From JAHRVQ01 sp047616645 (GTDB lineage: Bacteria > Pseudomonadota > Gammaproteobacteria > Pseudomonadales > Azotimanducaceae): DNA of 64,000 nucleotides. Below are positions 43,364-53,268 of the stretch, in pieces (the stretch's first letter is position 1; every line of letters begins with the position of its first letter). The stretch spans positions 17,856-81,855 of the forward strand of contig JBLHIH010000002.1 in NCBI GenBank assembly GCA_047616645.1, written 5' to 3'. Under the pieces are notes generated by a model. That model ran no database searches and had not been told where the DNA came from. It worked only from the letters and a program-made list of their open reading frames with translations. The position numbers were made by a program, and so were the translations under genes.

Positions 43364-44689
43364 ATGTTATTTCTAAGAGAGCGACTAAAAGATTTCAAGA
43401 TCTTCAAATACCTTTGGTTAGTGATTTTTTCGACTTCAGTGCCGCTACTGGCTTATTCAAACGAAAATTATGACCAAGCAGTTCAGCAGTTAAAAGCCGA
43501 TATTGTTGTTTCCAAAGCCCTATCGTTTCTTCACGATCATCAAGCATTATCTCTTAAAGATCTTGTAACCTTAACTGAAATTCCTGCTCCTCCTTTTGAG
43601 GAGTCTTTGAGGGCAGCGAAATTTGCTGAGCTGCTTCGAGAGACTGGATTGAAGAATGTTTACATTGATGAGATTGGTAATGTGCTTGCCAGGCGGAAAG
43701 GAAAAGGAATAGATAGTGGTGAAGGAAGAAGGACCATTGCTTATAGTGCCCACCTTGATACGGTTTTTCCGGCGGGTACAGATGTCACCGTAAAGTACAA
43801 AGGTGGAAAGTTGTATGCACCTGGAATTGGTGACAATTCTCAGGGTTTGGTTCACTTATTAGAAATCGTACGCTCGATGGAAATTGCAAAAATAGAGACT
43901 GAAGCAGATATTTTATTTGTTGGCAATGTAGGTGAAGAAGGCTTGGGCGATCTGCGCGGCATCAAACATTTGTTTGCGAAAAACAAAATTGATTCATTGA
44001 TTGCTATCGATGGTGGTGACGCGAGTAGAATTGTTTATGGCGGCGTTGGATCTCATCGATATCGCGTCACATTCAAGGGTCCCGGTGGTCATTCTTGGGG
44101 CGCATTTGGCAGTGTCAATCCTCATCATGCTCTTGGTAGAGCGATAAAGCACTTTGTTGATAAAGCGGCTCCCCTCAGTGAGTACGGTGAAACGAGTTAC
44201 AATATTGGAAGGATTGGAGGGGGTGTCTCTGTTAATACAATACCCTACGAGTCTTGGTTTGAGGTCGATCTAAGAAGTGTCGACCAAAGCCAACTTAACG
44301 ATCTTGACGATGTACTACATGAAGCCATCCAACAGGCCGTTAATGAAGAAAATTCCACAAGAATTTTATCTGAGGCTAGAGGCGGGACCCTAACTGTTGA
44401 TGTCAAGCGGGTCGGCACAAGACCTGCTGCAGTCGCCAAGATAACGGATGTGTTAGTACAACAATCCATTGCCTCTACCCTGGCATTTGGTATTAATCCT
44501 CAATTACGTTTGTCTTCAACAGATGCCAATTACCCCCTCTCAATTGGCGTGCCAGCTGTCACATTGAGCCGTGGAGGTTCCAGTGGAGATGCCCACTCCC
44601 TTAATGAGTGGTGGGACCCGCAAGATGCGTATCTTGCCGCACAAATTGGTTTGTTAACACTATTGCAGTCCGCAAGACTTGCCGAATAA
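43364..44689 (+). CDS. M20 family metallopeptidase, exported
   Basis: 441 residues. An N-terminal signal-like segment (about residues 16-31, ending LLAYSN) predicts export. The M20 dinuclear zinc site is visible: IAYSAHLDTVF (first His and Asp), APGIGDNSQGL (bridging Asp), VGNVGEEGLGDLRG (catalytic and ligand Glu) and a C-terminal His in SGDAHSLNEWW. The lid domain includes GPGGHSWGAFG. It probably cleaves a dipeptide or an amidated small molecule. Only 2 bp separate it from the pabB-pabC gene. Confidence 0.85.
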   Translation: MLFLRERLKDFKIFKYLWLVIFSTSVPLLAYSNENYDQAVQQLKADIVVSKALSFLHDHQALSLKDLVTLTEIPAPPFEESLRAAKFAELLRETGLKNVYIDEIGNVLARRKGKGIDSGEGRRTIAYSAHLDTVFPAGTDVTVKYKGGKLYAPGIGDNSQGLVHLLEIVRSMEIAKIETEADILFVGNVGEEGLGDLRGIKHLFAKNKIDSLIAIDGGDASRIVYGGVGSHRYRVTFKGPGGHSWGAFGSVNPHHALGRAIKHFVDKAAPLSEYGETSYNIGRIGGGVSVNTIPYESWFEVDLRSVDQSQLNDLDDVLHEAIQQAVNEENSTRILSEARGGTLTVDVKRVGTRPAAVAKITDVLVQQSIASTLAFGINPQLRLSSTDANYPLSIGVPAVTLSRGGSSGDAHSLNEWWDPQDAYLAAQIGLLTLLQSARLAE

Positions 44690-44691
44690 AT

Positions 44692-46503
44692 ATGAGAACT
44701 GATTTGCTAAAAGAGATTCTCATTAAAGATAAACAAGAGGATTGCTGGTTAAAATTTATCGATCCCATTCAAGTGTTGACTGCCTGGAAAATTGAAGATG
44801 TTCAGCCCCAGCTTCAGCTGATTGAAAATGCAGTAAATCAGAATAATTATTATGCAGCTGGGTTTATCGACTATGAAGCCTCAAGCGCTTTTGATTTGGC
44901 TTTAGTAACTAAGGCAACAAAGGCAAGTAAAGAAAAGAAAAAATCACGCAATGCCATAAAAAAAACGAAGCCTTTATTGTGTTTTGGACTTTACAAAAAT
45001 GTCGAAAAAATTATTGAACTACCCCCCGCCATTGATAGTTACCAACTTGGCGAATGGAAAGTGGCGACGAGTAAGTCTGACTATGTCAGCGATATCGAAA
45101 ATATTAAGGCTCGAATTGAGAGTGGCGAGACCTATCAGGTAAATTATACGATTCGTCAGCATGCAAGTTTTACTGGAAGTGTCACGAGTTTCTTTTCTAG
45201 GCATGCTGTAAATGCGTCTTATGGTGCCTTAGTAGATTTGGATGAATTTGCCATTTGTAGCGCCTCTCCAGAGCTATTTTTTACGCTGAGAGATGGTGTG
45301 ATCACCAGCAAACCGATGAAAGGAACTGCAGCTAGAGGACTGGGTTCCTTAGACGACCAATCTCAAAAACGGATGTTATCCAATTCCGAAAAGGATAGGG
45401 CGGAAAATATTATGATTGTTGACATGATACGCAATGACTTAAGCAAGATAGCGAAATTCGGCAGCATTAAAGTCAGTGATCAATTCAAAGTGGAACAGCA
45501 TGGGACCGTTTGGCAAATGACCAGTTCTGTCTGCGCAGACACCTGTCATTCTGTTACTGAGATAATGTCTGCTTTGTTTCCCTGCGCATCAATAACAGGT
45601 GCTCCAAAAGTTAAAGCGATGGAAATAATCGATGAATTGGAAAGCGAAGAACGTAATATTTATACCGGCACGATTGGGTATATCGGACCTGGGGGAAATG
45701 CTCAATTTAATGTCGCGATTCGTACAGCACTGATTGACAAAATCGAGGAAAAAATCACCTATGGAATTGGGGGAGGCATAGTGGCAGATTCCAAGGCCAA
45801 TAGTGAATATGAGGAATGTATGTTGAAAGCCCGTATTGTTTCTCAAGCGCTTATACCCAATTTCTCCCTCTTGGAAACCCTGCTGTGGAAAAAAGATGCT
45901 GCTTACTTTCTTCTGGATGAACATCTGAAAAGAATGTCCGACAGCGCTGAGTACTTTAGTTATCCTTTTTCGAAAAATAACATTTTAGAAAAACTGATCT
46001 CACTTGAGAAAAACTTTTCAGAAAATGCCTACAAGCTGAGAATTTTGTTAACAAAGAATGGTGAAGTTACAATTGACTATGATGTCTTGGAGAATGCTTC
46101 TCAAAATAAGCCAATAAATGTCTGTCTCGCTCCACAGCCAATTGATAACCAGAATCACTTTCTTTACCACAAATCTACGAAACGAGACATGTATCAGCAA
46201 GCGCTCGATGCTTGCCCTGAATATTCCGACGTCTTGATGTGGAATGAAAATCAAGAGCTTACAGAAACCTGTATCGCGAATATTGTGATAAAACGAGGGG
46301 ATAAATATGTGACCCCTGCAAAAAGGTGCGGTTTATTGGCGGGGACTTATCGCCAATATTTGTTGGACAGAGGTGAAATTCAAGAAGGTATTCTGAGAAT
46401 TGATGAACTCGTTTCTTCAACAGAGATATACAGAATTAACTCTGTTCGACAATGGCAAAAACTGAGTTTTATTATCGATGATCAGGCTAAAGGAGATAAA
46501 TGA
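44692..46503 (+). CDS. pabBC: Aminodeoxychorismate synthase component I fused to 4-amino-4-deoxychorismate lyase
   Basis: 603 residues. The N-terminal two thirds form the chorismate-binding PabB domain: ETYQVNYTIR, FAICSASPELFF, SKPMKGTAARG (catalytic Lys region), SEKDRAENIMIVDMIRNDL and ITGAPKVKAMEIIDELE. The C-terminal part is a class IV PLP lyase (PabC): LLETLLWKKDAAYFLLDEHLKRM, HKSTKRDMY with the likely PLP lysine, and LTETCIANIVIK. Together they make p-aminobenzoate for folate, using glutamine amidotransferase PabA in trans. I chose ATG 44692; an upstream extension only overlaps the M20 gene. Confidence 0.88.
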   Translation: MRTDLLKEILIKDKQEDCWLKFIDPIQVLTAWKIEDVQPQLQLIENAVNQNNYYAAGFIDYEASSAFDLALVTKATKASKEKKKSRNAIKKTKPLLCFGLYKNVEKIIELPPAIDSYQLGEWKVATSKSDYVSDIENIKARIESGETYQVNYTIRQHASFTGSVTSFFSRHAVNASYGALVDLDEFAICSASPELFFTLRDGVITSKPMKGTAARGLGSLDDQSQKRMLSNSEKDRAENIMIVDMIRNDLSKIAKFGSIKVSDQFKVEQHGTVWQMTSSVCADTCHSVTEIMSALFPCASITGAPKVKAMEIIDELESEERNIYTGTIGYIGPGGNAQFNVAIRTALIDKIEEKITYGIGGGIVADSKANSEYEECMLKARIVSQALIPNFSLLETLLWKKDAAYFLLDEHLKRMSDSAEYFSYPFSKNNILEKLISLEKNFSENAYKLRILLTKNGEVTIDYDVLENASQNKPINVCLAPQPIDNQNHFLYHKSTKRDMYQQALDACPEYSDVLMWNENQELTETCIANIVIKRGDKYVTPAKRCGLLAGTYRQYLLDRGEIQEGILRIDELVSSTEIYRINSVRQWQKLSFIIDDQAKGDK

Positions 46504-47313
46504 ATGTTAGCGCTACAGCATTTTCCAAAAGAGACGAGTACTTCAGAAATCGGAGCGGCGATCTTAAAAGATGGCGCCTGTATTGTAGATCATGTTCTAA
46601 GTTCTACATTTTGCGATGTCTTGAATGACGATTTTCTTGGTGATTTGGATAAAGTGGAATGGGGTATTGATGATCTTGGTTATAAGGATGATTTTTACGG
46701 TAATCAAACTAAACGTTTACATGGACTGTTTAGTAGATCACCAAAAATGGTAGATGTCCTACAAAACCCTGTTTTGCTTTCGGTCGCAAAATCCATATTG
46801 ATGGCAGATGAAAAGTCACGTGACATTCGTTTAAGCAATACTGAGTTGATGGTGCTTAGCCAGAATCAGAAGAACCAGGTATTCCATAGTGATGCTGGAT
46901 CTTGGTTTCGAGTTCAGGGGAAGGAGCGCCGTGATGCGCCGCAAGGCAAAGGTGAAATATTAGTGAGTGCGAATTATGCTTTAACGGAATTCACTGATGA
47001 CAATGGTGCTACGCGTGTTGCGCCTGGCAGTCACCTTTGGGAGACAGGTCGCAGTCCGAAGGCCTCAGAAATTTGCTTGGCAACAATGGAGAAGGGTTCT
47101 GTCCTAATATACTCGGGGAATGTCTTACACTCTGGAGGTGCGAATACGACAGAAAATATTCGAACAGGACTTTATCTTGGTTACGTGGTCAGTTGGTTAA
47201 GACCACTAGAAAATCAATTAGTCACTAACAAACCCCAGGATATTTTTTCCCTTCCTGAAAGCGCCCAACAATTACTTGATGTCATTCCTGGCGGATTTAC
47301 GGTAATGGCTTAA
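46504..47313 (+). CDS. Phytanoyl-CoA dioxygenase (PhyH) family protein
   Basis: 269 residues of the non-heme Fe(II)/2-oxoglutarate oxygenase family. The metal triad is readable as HSDAG (His and Asp, about residues 126-128) and the distal His in GNVLHSGGANTT (about residue 204), with the 2-oxoglutarate Arg in RTGLYLGYV. The start ATG immediately follows the pabBC stop, with AGGAG upstream inside that gene, so it is translationally linked. The substrate is unknown. Confidence 0.85.
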   Translation: MLALQHFPKETSTSEIGAAILKDGACIVDHVLSSTFCDVLNDDFLGDLDKVEWGIDDLGYKDDFYGNQTKRLHGLFSRSPKMVDVLQNPVLLSVAKSILMADEKSRDIRLSNTELMVLSQNQKNQVFHSDAGSWFRVQGKERRDAPQGKGEILVSANYALTEFTDDNGATRVAPGSHLWETGRSPKASEICLATMEKGSVLIYSGNVLHSGGANTTENIRTGLYLGYVVSWLRPLENQLVTNKPQDIFSLPESAQQLLDVIPGGFTVMA

Positions 47314-47429
47314 GGACAATCTTGATGCGGATTATTGAAGTTGTAAGACGATGCTGATATTTACGGTGATCGTAAAGGTGCCTTTGTAAAATGTTATGAA
47401 CTAGCTTGGGTTCAAGAAGGAGTCTCGCC

Positions 47430-48050
47430 GTGATTAAGGTATTGATGACAGATTTTGATGGTGTGATTCGCCATTGGAATAATAAAAAGCTGTTTCTCTT
47501 TGAAAAGGATAACGCGCTAGAAGAAGGCTTTTTGTTTTCTTATGCCTTCAGAGATGAATTTCTTAACCCGGCTATGCTGGGTGAAATTACACATGAGAAA
47601 TGGTTAGAGAATGTTAGAAAGGGCTTGAAAAGAAACTTTCGACGCAATGGCCGTCGAGAGTTACTAGCCAACGAGTTAATAGATCATTGGCAAGACAGTA
47701 CCTTTACCCTAGATTTTGAGCCACTTGATGACTATCAACGATGCTTCCCCGATTTACCGATTGTATTGGCGAGTAATGCAACCACGCTTCTAAACAAGGA
47801 CATAGAGAATACCAATTTGCCAAAACGGCTAAGTCACATCATCAATTCCAGTGAAATAGGTTATATAAAGCCGGATTTATTGTTTTTCGAAAGCGCATTC
47901 AAAGCACTACAGTGCGCAGCTGATGAAGTGGTGTTTATAGATGATCAAAAAATTAATGTCGAGGCAGCAAACAGTTTAGGTATACATGGTTTTCATTTTA
48001 CCAGCCGATGTACGTTGGCAAACTCCTTTAGAGGTTTCTGTTCAGGCTAA
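47430..48050 (+). CDS. HAD superfamily hydrolase
   Basis: About 206 residues. HAD motif I is TDFDGVIRHW (nucleophile Asp near residue 7), motif II is LASNATT, motif III Lys lies in GYIKPDLLFFESA, and motif IV is VVFIDDQKINVEAA. It probably acts as a small-molecule phosphatase or dehalogenase-like enzyme. GTG 47430 is chosen because AAGGAG lies seven bases upstream. Convergent with the DAACS transporter gene. Confidence 0.85.
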   Translation: MIKVLMTDFDGVIRHWNNKKLFLFEKDNALEEGFLFSYAFRDEFLNPAMLGEITHEKWLENVRKGLKRNFRRNGRRELLANELIDHWQDSTFTLDFEPLDDYQRCFPDLPIVLASNATTLLNKDIENTNLPKRLSHIINSSEIGYIKPDLLFFESAFKALQCAADEVVFIDDQKINVEAANSLGIHGFHFTSRCTLANSFRGFCSG

Positions 48051-48139
48051 GGTTAAACCTCCATTGGCGACTAAAGCTTGGCTCGTGCTGCGAACTCTTT
48101 CACCTGCACTTTATCTGTAATCCCTTATTTCCCGATAAC

Positions 48140-49498
48140 CTAAGCAGCATCTGCAACGGTATCCTGCGACTTATCCCTCAACAATCTACTAGTCACAATA
48201 CCCGCAGTCATAGAACCGTTTACATTAAGCGCAGTTCGCGCCATATCTATTAAGGGTTCGATCGAAATCAATAAAGCGACAAGCGCGATTGGAAAGCCCA
48301 TTGCGGGGAGCACAATAAGCGCAGCAAACGTTGCTCCGCCGCCAACGCCCGCGACACCAAAAGATGAAATGGTCACAATCCCAATGAGGCTCAGAAGAAA
48401 CATCGGCTCAAGGGGGTCTATCCCTAAGGTGGGTGCGATCATCGCTGCCAGCATCGCAGGATAAATGCCAGCACAACCATTTTGGCCAATGGTCGATCCA
48501 AATGTCGCTGATAGATTGGCAATTGATGCTGGCACGTTAAATTCTTTAATCTGGGTTTCCACATTCAAGGGAATGGTTGCTGCAGAGCTTCGAGAAGTAA
48601 ACGCAAATGTCAAAACTGGCCAAACCTTTTTAAAATATCCCATTGCGCCGATACCCATCAATGTCAAAATAAGGGTATGAACGACGAACATGATAAGAAT
48701 GGCGACGTAGGAGGCGACAATAAAATTGAATAAACTTAAAATATCTTCTCCGCTAGATCCAGCAATAACCTTACTCATCAGCGCCAATATACCGTAGGGC
48801 GTCAGCAGCATAATGAGCCGTACTAATTTCATGATGATGGCCATGGCAGCGGCAACAAACTTGTCGATTGACTCGCCTTGTTCTGGATTTTCTCTTCCTA
48901 CAAGCAGTGCCGCTATGCCAAAGAGGATGCCAAATATGACGACTGCGATAATGGAAGTTGATCGGGCGCCAGTGAGGTCTGCGAAGATATTCTTTGGAAT
49001 AAAGCTCACTATTATTTGAGGTAAGGTTAAATCAGCAACACGTTCCTGTCTTACTTCCAGCACTTCGGCTCTGGCTAGCTCCCTTGCACCCTCAGTTAGA
49101 CCATCGGCTGTTAATCCAAAACTATTGGCTACGATAATGCCAACTAATGCGGCGATAGCGGTGGTCGCGACCAAAATCCCCACTATCATGGTGCCTATCT
49201 TTCCGACGGCGGCGATCTCTTTTGTTCGAATAACCGCTGAAATCATCATGACCAAGACAAGAGGCATCACAATCATCTTTAATAGATTGACATAACTGCT
49301 ACCAATAACATTGGTCCAGCTTAAAGTGCTGCTAATGGTTGTGGTATCGTCAGCATAGATAAACTGTAGAAAGAACCCGTATAAGGTGCCGCCGATAAGA
49401 CCCGCAAGGACCTGGCGAGAAAGTGGCGTATCGCGCTTGCTATAGCTGAACAATACAAAAATAAGGGCAGAAAACAGGACAAGGTTTAGAATAACCAT
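48140..49498 (-). CDS. Dicarboxylate/amino acid:cation symporter (DAACS family, TcyP/YdjN-like)
   Basis: 452 residues with the eight-helix plus re-entrant hairpin fold of GltPh transporters. Hairpin and binding motifs: AFTSRSSAATIPLNVE (HP1 serine-rich), SATFGSTIGQNGCAGIYPAM (TM7), GVAGVGGGATFAALIVLPAMG (HP2) and NVNGSMTAGIV (TM8). The N-terminal layout (SYVNLLKMIVMPLVLVMMISAVIRTKE) is close to the YdjN/TcyP cystine transporters rather than GltP. The substrate remains a prediction. Confidence 0.85.
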   Translation of the reverse strand: MVILNLVLFSALIFVLFSYSKRDTPLSRQVLAGLIGGTLYGFFLQFIYADDTTTISSTLSWTNVIGSSYVNLLKMIVMPLVLVMMISAVIRTKEIAAVGKIGTMIVGILVATTAIAALVGIIVANSFGLTADGLTEGARELARAEVLEVRQERVADLTLPQIIVSFIPKNIFADLTGARSTSIIAVVIFGILFGIAALLVGRENPEQGESIDKFVAAAMAIIMKLVRLIMLLTPYGILALMSKVIAGSSGEDILSLFNFIVASYVAILIMFVVHTLILTLMGIGAMGYFKKVWPVLTFAFTSRSSAATIPLNVETQIKEFNVPASIANLSATFGSTIGQNGCAGIYPAMLAAMIAPTLGIDPLEPMFLLSLIGIVTISSFGVAGVGGGATFAALIVLPAMGFPIALVALLISIEPLIDMARTALNVNGSMTAGIVTSRLLRDKSQDTVADAA

Positions 49499-49613
49499 CG
49501 ATTAGGCCAATGTTGTTAAATAGACTGCGTAGAGTTAAAACGAATTTTCTTAGCCATGCAAGCATTCAGATAGAATGATCACTATTGGCTAATAAATTTT
49601 ACTGGAGAAAAGA

Positions 49614-50150
49614 ATGAGACTAGATAAAGCCAGAATTGCGCCACTAAAGCCTGGAGAACTCAATGATGATGCGCTTGATGCTTTAAAGGCGGTCACGAAT
49701 AAAGCCGGTAAAACCCTAAATATATTTGCAACCCTTGCCCATCGACCAAAAGCCTTAAAGACATTTCTTAAATGGGGTAACTATATATTGCAGGATACAG
49801 ATTTAAGCGGGCGGGAACGGGAGATTATTATATTGCGTACCGGTCATCGTTGTAAATCTGGCTACGAATTTCACCAGCATACAAGAATCGGCTTGAGATC
49901 AGGTTTAAACGATGCTGATATTGCTGCCCTTCAAGATGACATTGAAAAGGGACAATGGTCCGAACAAGAAGTGTTATTAATTAACGCAGCTGATGAGCTT
50001 TATGAAGATTGCTTTTTGAGTACAAAAACGTGGGATGCGCTGGCAAAGCACTATAAACAAGAGCAGATAATGGATATCGTCTGTGTCGTTGGACAATATA
50101 CACAAGTGTGTATGTTGCTAAATTCATTTGGTGTCCAAATAGAGAAATGA
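49614..50150 (+). CDS. Carboxymuconolactone decarboxylase (CMD/AhpD-like) family protein
   Basis: 178 residues, all helical. The core motif DLSGREREIIILRTGHRCKS followed by GYEFHQHTRIG is typical of the CMD family. One Cys and the following His are retained, while the CxxC pair of AhpD peroxidases is not. Proteins like this often occur in aromatic or steroid catabolic operons. It is the first gene of a co-directional run and overlaps the SDR gene by ATGA. Confidence 0.8.
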   Translation: MRLDKARIAPLKPGELNDDALDALKAVTNKAGKTLNIFATLAHRPKALKTFLKWGNYILQDTDLSGREREIIILRTGHRCKSGYEFHQHTRIGLRSGLNDADIAALQDDIEKGQWSEQEVLLINAADELYEDCFLSTKTWDALAKHYKQEQIMDIVCVVGQYTQVCMLLNSFGVQIEK

Positions 50151-50950
50151 GCGCTAAGCGGCTACAGAACAAGCGGGTTGTTATCATAGGGGCGGGTCAA
50201 ACCCTTGGAGATACTATTGGCAATGGTCGCGCCATGGCATTATTGTTCGCAAGAGAAGGGGCGAGCATTTTTTGTGTTGACAGAGACATTGCCTCTGCAA
50301 ATGAAACCGTGGATAAAATTGTTTCTGATGGTGGGCAAGCATGTGCGTTTCAAGCGGATATTACGTCGCCAGAGGACTGCAGCAGCTTAATTACCGAAGC
50401 TGAGCGCATCCTTGGATCTATTGACATACTGGTTAACAACGTCGGTGTTGGTGATGGAGACAGAAAGGTTGCTGCTTTAAGTGAAGACGTTTGGGATCGT
50501 ATCTTTGATGTCAATTTAAAGGCCATGTGGATGGTTTCAAAGCAAGTATTGGCTGTCATGAAGAAGCAAGAGCATGGCGTGATTATCAATATTTCCTCGA
50601 TAGCCTCGCAGCTTTATCATGGCGGCACAGCTTATGAAGTGAGTAAAGCCGGCGTAAACAAACTGACAGAATCAATAGCAGCAGGTTATGCAAAATACGG
50701 AATACGATGTAATGCGGTGCTACCGGGATTAATGGATACACCGATGGCGATTGAGGGTACCGCGAAAGCAACGGGGCTACCTGCAGAGAAAATTCGAGAA
50801 CGAAGAGCTTCGATGGTTCCCCTCCAGAAAAAACAAGGCAGTGCATGGGATACCGCCTCAGCAGCACTATTTCTTGCCTCAGATGAAGCTGCATATATTA
50901 CAGGTGCACTATTGCCGGTTGATGGCGGTATGTCTTTAAAACCCCATTAA
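50147..50950 (+). CDS. Short-chain dehydrogenase/reductase
   Basis: 267 residues of the classical SDR fold: cofactor loop VVIIGAGQTLGDTIGNG (residues 11-27), NNVGVGDG in place of NNAG, catalytic Ser in INISSIAS and YxxxK in YEVSKAGV (about residues 165-169), and the C-terminal ITGALLPVDGG. The cofactor loop, GAGQTLGDTIGNG, is unusually long. It is translationally coupled to the CMD gene, which supports a shared oxidative pathway. Confidence 0.9.
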   Translation: MSAKRLQNKRVVIIGAGQTLGDTIGNGRAMALLFAREGASIFCVDRDIASANETVDKIVSDGGQACAFQADITSPEDCSSLITEAERILGSIDILVNNVGVGDGDRKVAALSEDVWDRIFDVNLKAMWMVSKQVLAVMKKQEHGVIINISSIASQLYHGGTAYEVSKAGVNKLTESIAAGYAKYGIRCNAVLPGLMDTPMAIEGTAKATGLPAEKIRERRASMVPLQKKQGSAWDTASAALFLASDEAAYITGALLPVDGGMSLKPH

Positions 50951-51009
50951 GCATATTGATGATGTTGGCTTGTTGTGCGCTTTATTTTTTAGAATAGTTT
51001 GTAAACAGG

Positions 51010-51801
51010 ATGATTGAGAAAATGAGTTCAGAAAAGAAAAGAAGTGACATCTATGGTGATCTAGATCAAAAGAAAGGTATCGTCAACTCCCTTATTCCGG
51101 CTGCGACAGTTGTCTTATTGAGGGAACCTGATAGTGGTCAAATGCAGGTTTTGATGCTACAAAAAAATATGAATATCAGTTTTGGTGGTATGTGGGTATT
51201 CCCTGGAGGCAAAATAGATAATGAAGACTATCTGCAAACAAAAGGCGCTGATGGCTCGACGGGCGATGTTTCAAGAACCGTAGAGGAGACAGAGATTGCC
51301 GCTAAGAGAGCAGCGGTAAGAGAAGCGGAAGAAGAGACGGGCATTCAGCTCAATGCTGAAAACTTTGTCTCCTTTGCCCACTGGACACCACCCGCAAGTA
51401 CGCCAAAGAGATTTGCCACTTGGTTTTATGTTGCTGTGGTTTCTGCTGATCAGGAGGTCAATGTTGATGGTGGAGAGATTCTTAATCATCGTTGGGTAGA
51501 ACCAGATCAGGCGTTGCAGTTGCAGGCAGAGGGGAAAATTGATTTGGCACCACCCACTTGGATTTCTTTATTCCATGTTGGTCAGTATAAGAATGCCAAA
51601 GATGTACTGTCTGCACTGAGTGAGCAAAAAGATAAAATATATGAGACTTGTATTGTAAAGAATGATCAAGGGGTGAGAGTTGCGCTCTGGTCAGGTGATG
51701 CAGGTTATGAAAAGGAGATCGCCGATATTGAAGGTGAGCGGCATCGATTAGTTTTGGAAGAAAGTGGTTTTATTTTTGAAAATACAGTTGAGCAGTACTA
51801 A
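51010..51801 (+). CDS. Nudix hydrolase (NUDT19-like)
   Basis: 263 residues. The Nudix box is split: MWVFPGGKID near residue 60 and REAEEETGIQL near residue 103, separated by an insertion of about 30 residues. This is the layout of the NUDT7/8/19 group that acts on CoA and acyl-CoA species. That fits its place directly upstream of acyl-CoA dehydrogenase and acyl-CoA ligase genes. ATG 51022 is an alternative start with better ribosome-site spacing. Confidence 0.85.
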   Translation: MIEKMSSEKKRSDIYGDLDQKKGIVNSLIPAATVVLLREPDSGQMQVLMLQKNMNISFGGMWVFPGGKIDNEDYLQTKGADGSTGDVSRTVEETEIAAKRAAVREAEEETGIQLNAENFVSFAHWTPPASTPKRFATWFYVAVVSADQEVNVDGGEILNHRWVEPDQALQLQAEGKIDLAPPTWISLFHVGQYKNAKDVLSALSEQKDKIYETCIVKNDQGVRVALWSGDAGYEKEIADIEGERHRLVLEESGFIFENTVEQY

Positions 51802-51819
51802 TTAAAAGAGGGTAGACAG

Positions 51820-53163
51820 ATGGCGATAGATTTTGAAGTCGAACCAGCGTTTCAGAAACAGGTAGATTGGGTAGAAAACTTTGCGAAGGAAGAAATTGAA
51901 CCGCTAGATCATTTCATGAGTTCTGGGCGTGACAAAAATGGAGAGCGACTCGATAAAGATAGTTGGGATGCGATCAGAGCCCATATCAAAGCGCTACAAG
52001 ATCAAGTTAAAGAAAAGGGTTTGTGGGGCTTTCATCTAGGTCCTGATTTAGGGGGTCCTGGATTGGGACAAGTTAAATTATGTTTGCTTAATGAAAAATT
52101 AGGTAAAACGAGAATGGGTCCGACGATCTTTGGTTGTCAGGCGCCTGACACAGGAAACATGGAGTTAATCGCGCATAATGGTACGGATGAGCAGAAGAAA
52201 AATTACTTAGAACCTCTGCTGTCTGGGGAGAAACGATCTGCCTATTCTATGACTGAGCCCCATGCAGGCGAGCCGGGTGAATTCAAATGTACAGCTACTC
52301 GTGACGGAGATGAATGGGTTCTCAATGGAGAGAAATGGTTTACATCAAATGGTGCTAGTGCAGATTTTCTTATTGTGATGGCTGTGACTGCACCGGATAA
52401 ACCATTGTTAGAGCGCGCCTCAATGTTCCTGGTAGATAGAGAAACAGAAGGTGTTGAGATAGTCCGAAATGTACATGGATTAGGCACACCACTTCGAGAA
52501 AACTATGATACAAGACCGGGAAGAGGCGGGCATGCCTATATTCGTTATAATAATGTGCGATTGCCTGCAGGTGCTTTATTAGGTACTGAAGGCGCAGGGT
52601 TTGTTGGTTCTCAAACGCGTTTGAGTGGTGGTCGAGTCCATCACGCGATGCGTGCGGTTGGTGTCTGCACTAAAGCGCTTGATATGGCTTGCGAGCGTGC
52701 TTTGAGTCGTCGTGCTAAAGGAGAGTTACTTTCAGATTTGCAAATGGTGCAATCTGATCTTGCTGATTCTTATATTCAATTAAAACAATTCCGCCTCCAC
52801 GTTCTCTATACAGCTTGGCTAATTGATAAAACGGGGGCTTACACCAGAGAAATTCGCCGTGAAATAGCAGCGATCAAAATTAGTGCCGCAAAAGTTAATC
52901 ATGACATCATATATCGGACTATTCATTTACATGGTGCCTTGGGTATGTCGAATGAAACAGAATTAGGCGACATGTGGTTATCCGCGCCTCAGATGGGGAT
53001 TATGGACGGCACCACTGAAGTTCATAAAGCGAATTTGTCAAAGTTATTGCTAAGAGACTATGAGGCCTCTGACGACTTGTTCCCAACTTATCATTTGCCA
53101 AAACTGATTGCTAAAGCTCAGGATAAATTTGAGAAGGTTATTGATCAATATCTGAAAGCCTAG
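51820..53163 (+). CDS. Acyl-CoA dehydrogenase
   Basis: 447 residues of the FAD-dependent acyl-CoA dehydrogenase family: AYSMTEPHAGEPGEFKC and WVLNGEKWFTSNGASADFLIVM (FAD and substrate region), GGRVHHAMRAVGVCTKALDMACERA, and HLHGALGMSNETEL with IMDGTTEVHKANLSKLLL at the C terminus. It introduces a double bond into an acyl-CoA. The neighbouring ligase and Nudix genes suggest a dedicated substrate. The length exceeds the usual 380-400 aa because of an extended N-terminal helical part, as in the long ACAD subfamily. Confidence 0.9.
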   Translation: MAIDFEVEPAFQKQVDWVENFAKEEIEPLDHFMSSGRDKNGERLDKDSWDAIRAHIKALQDQVKEKGLWGFHLGPDLGGPGLGQVKLCLLNEKLGKTRMGPTIFGCQAPDTGNMELIAHNGTDEQKKNYLEPLLSGEKRSAYSMTEPHAGEPGEFKCTATRDGDEWVLNGEKWFTSNGASADFLIVMAVTAPDKPLLERASMFLVDRETEGVEIVRNVHGLGTPLRENYDTRPGRGGHAYIRYNNVRLPAGALLGTEGAGFVGSQTRLSGGRVHHAMRAVGVCTKALDMACERALSRRAKGELLSDLQMVQSDLADSYIQLKQFRLHVLYTAWLIDKTGAYTREIRREIAAIKISAAKVNHDIIYRTIHLHGALGMSNETELGDMWLSAPQMGIMDGTTEVHKANLSKLLLRDYEASDDLFPTYHLPKLIAKAQDKFEKVIDQYLKA

Positions 53164-53268
53164 CTATTAGAAATTGAGAAATAGAGATTGACGACGCTGC
53201 CGATGACCATTGTAAAAAGGTGATCAACAGGACTAAAGAATAATTTATTAATTGGTATTACAAAATAT

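Noticed and set aside
44608..44691. N-terminal extension of the PabB-PabC protein
   Set aside because: It overlaps the M20 gene and adds residues that do not fit the family. ATG 44692 gives the expected N terminus.
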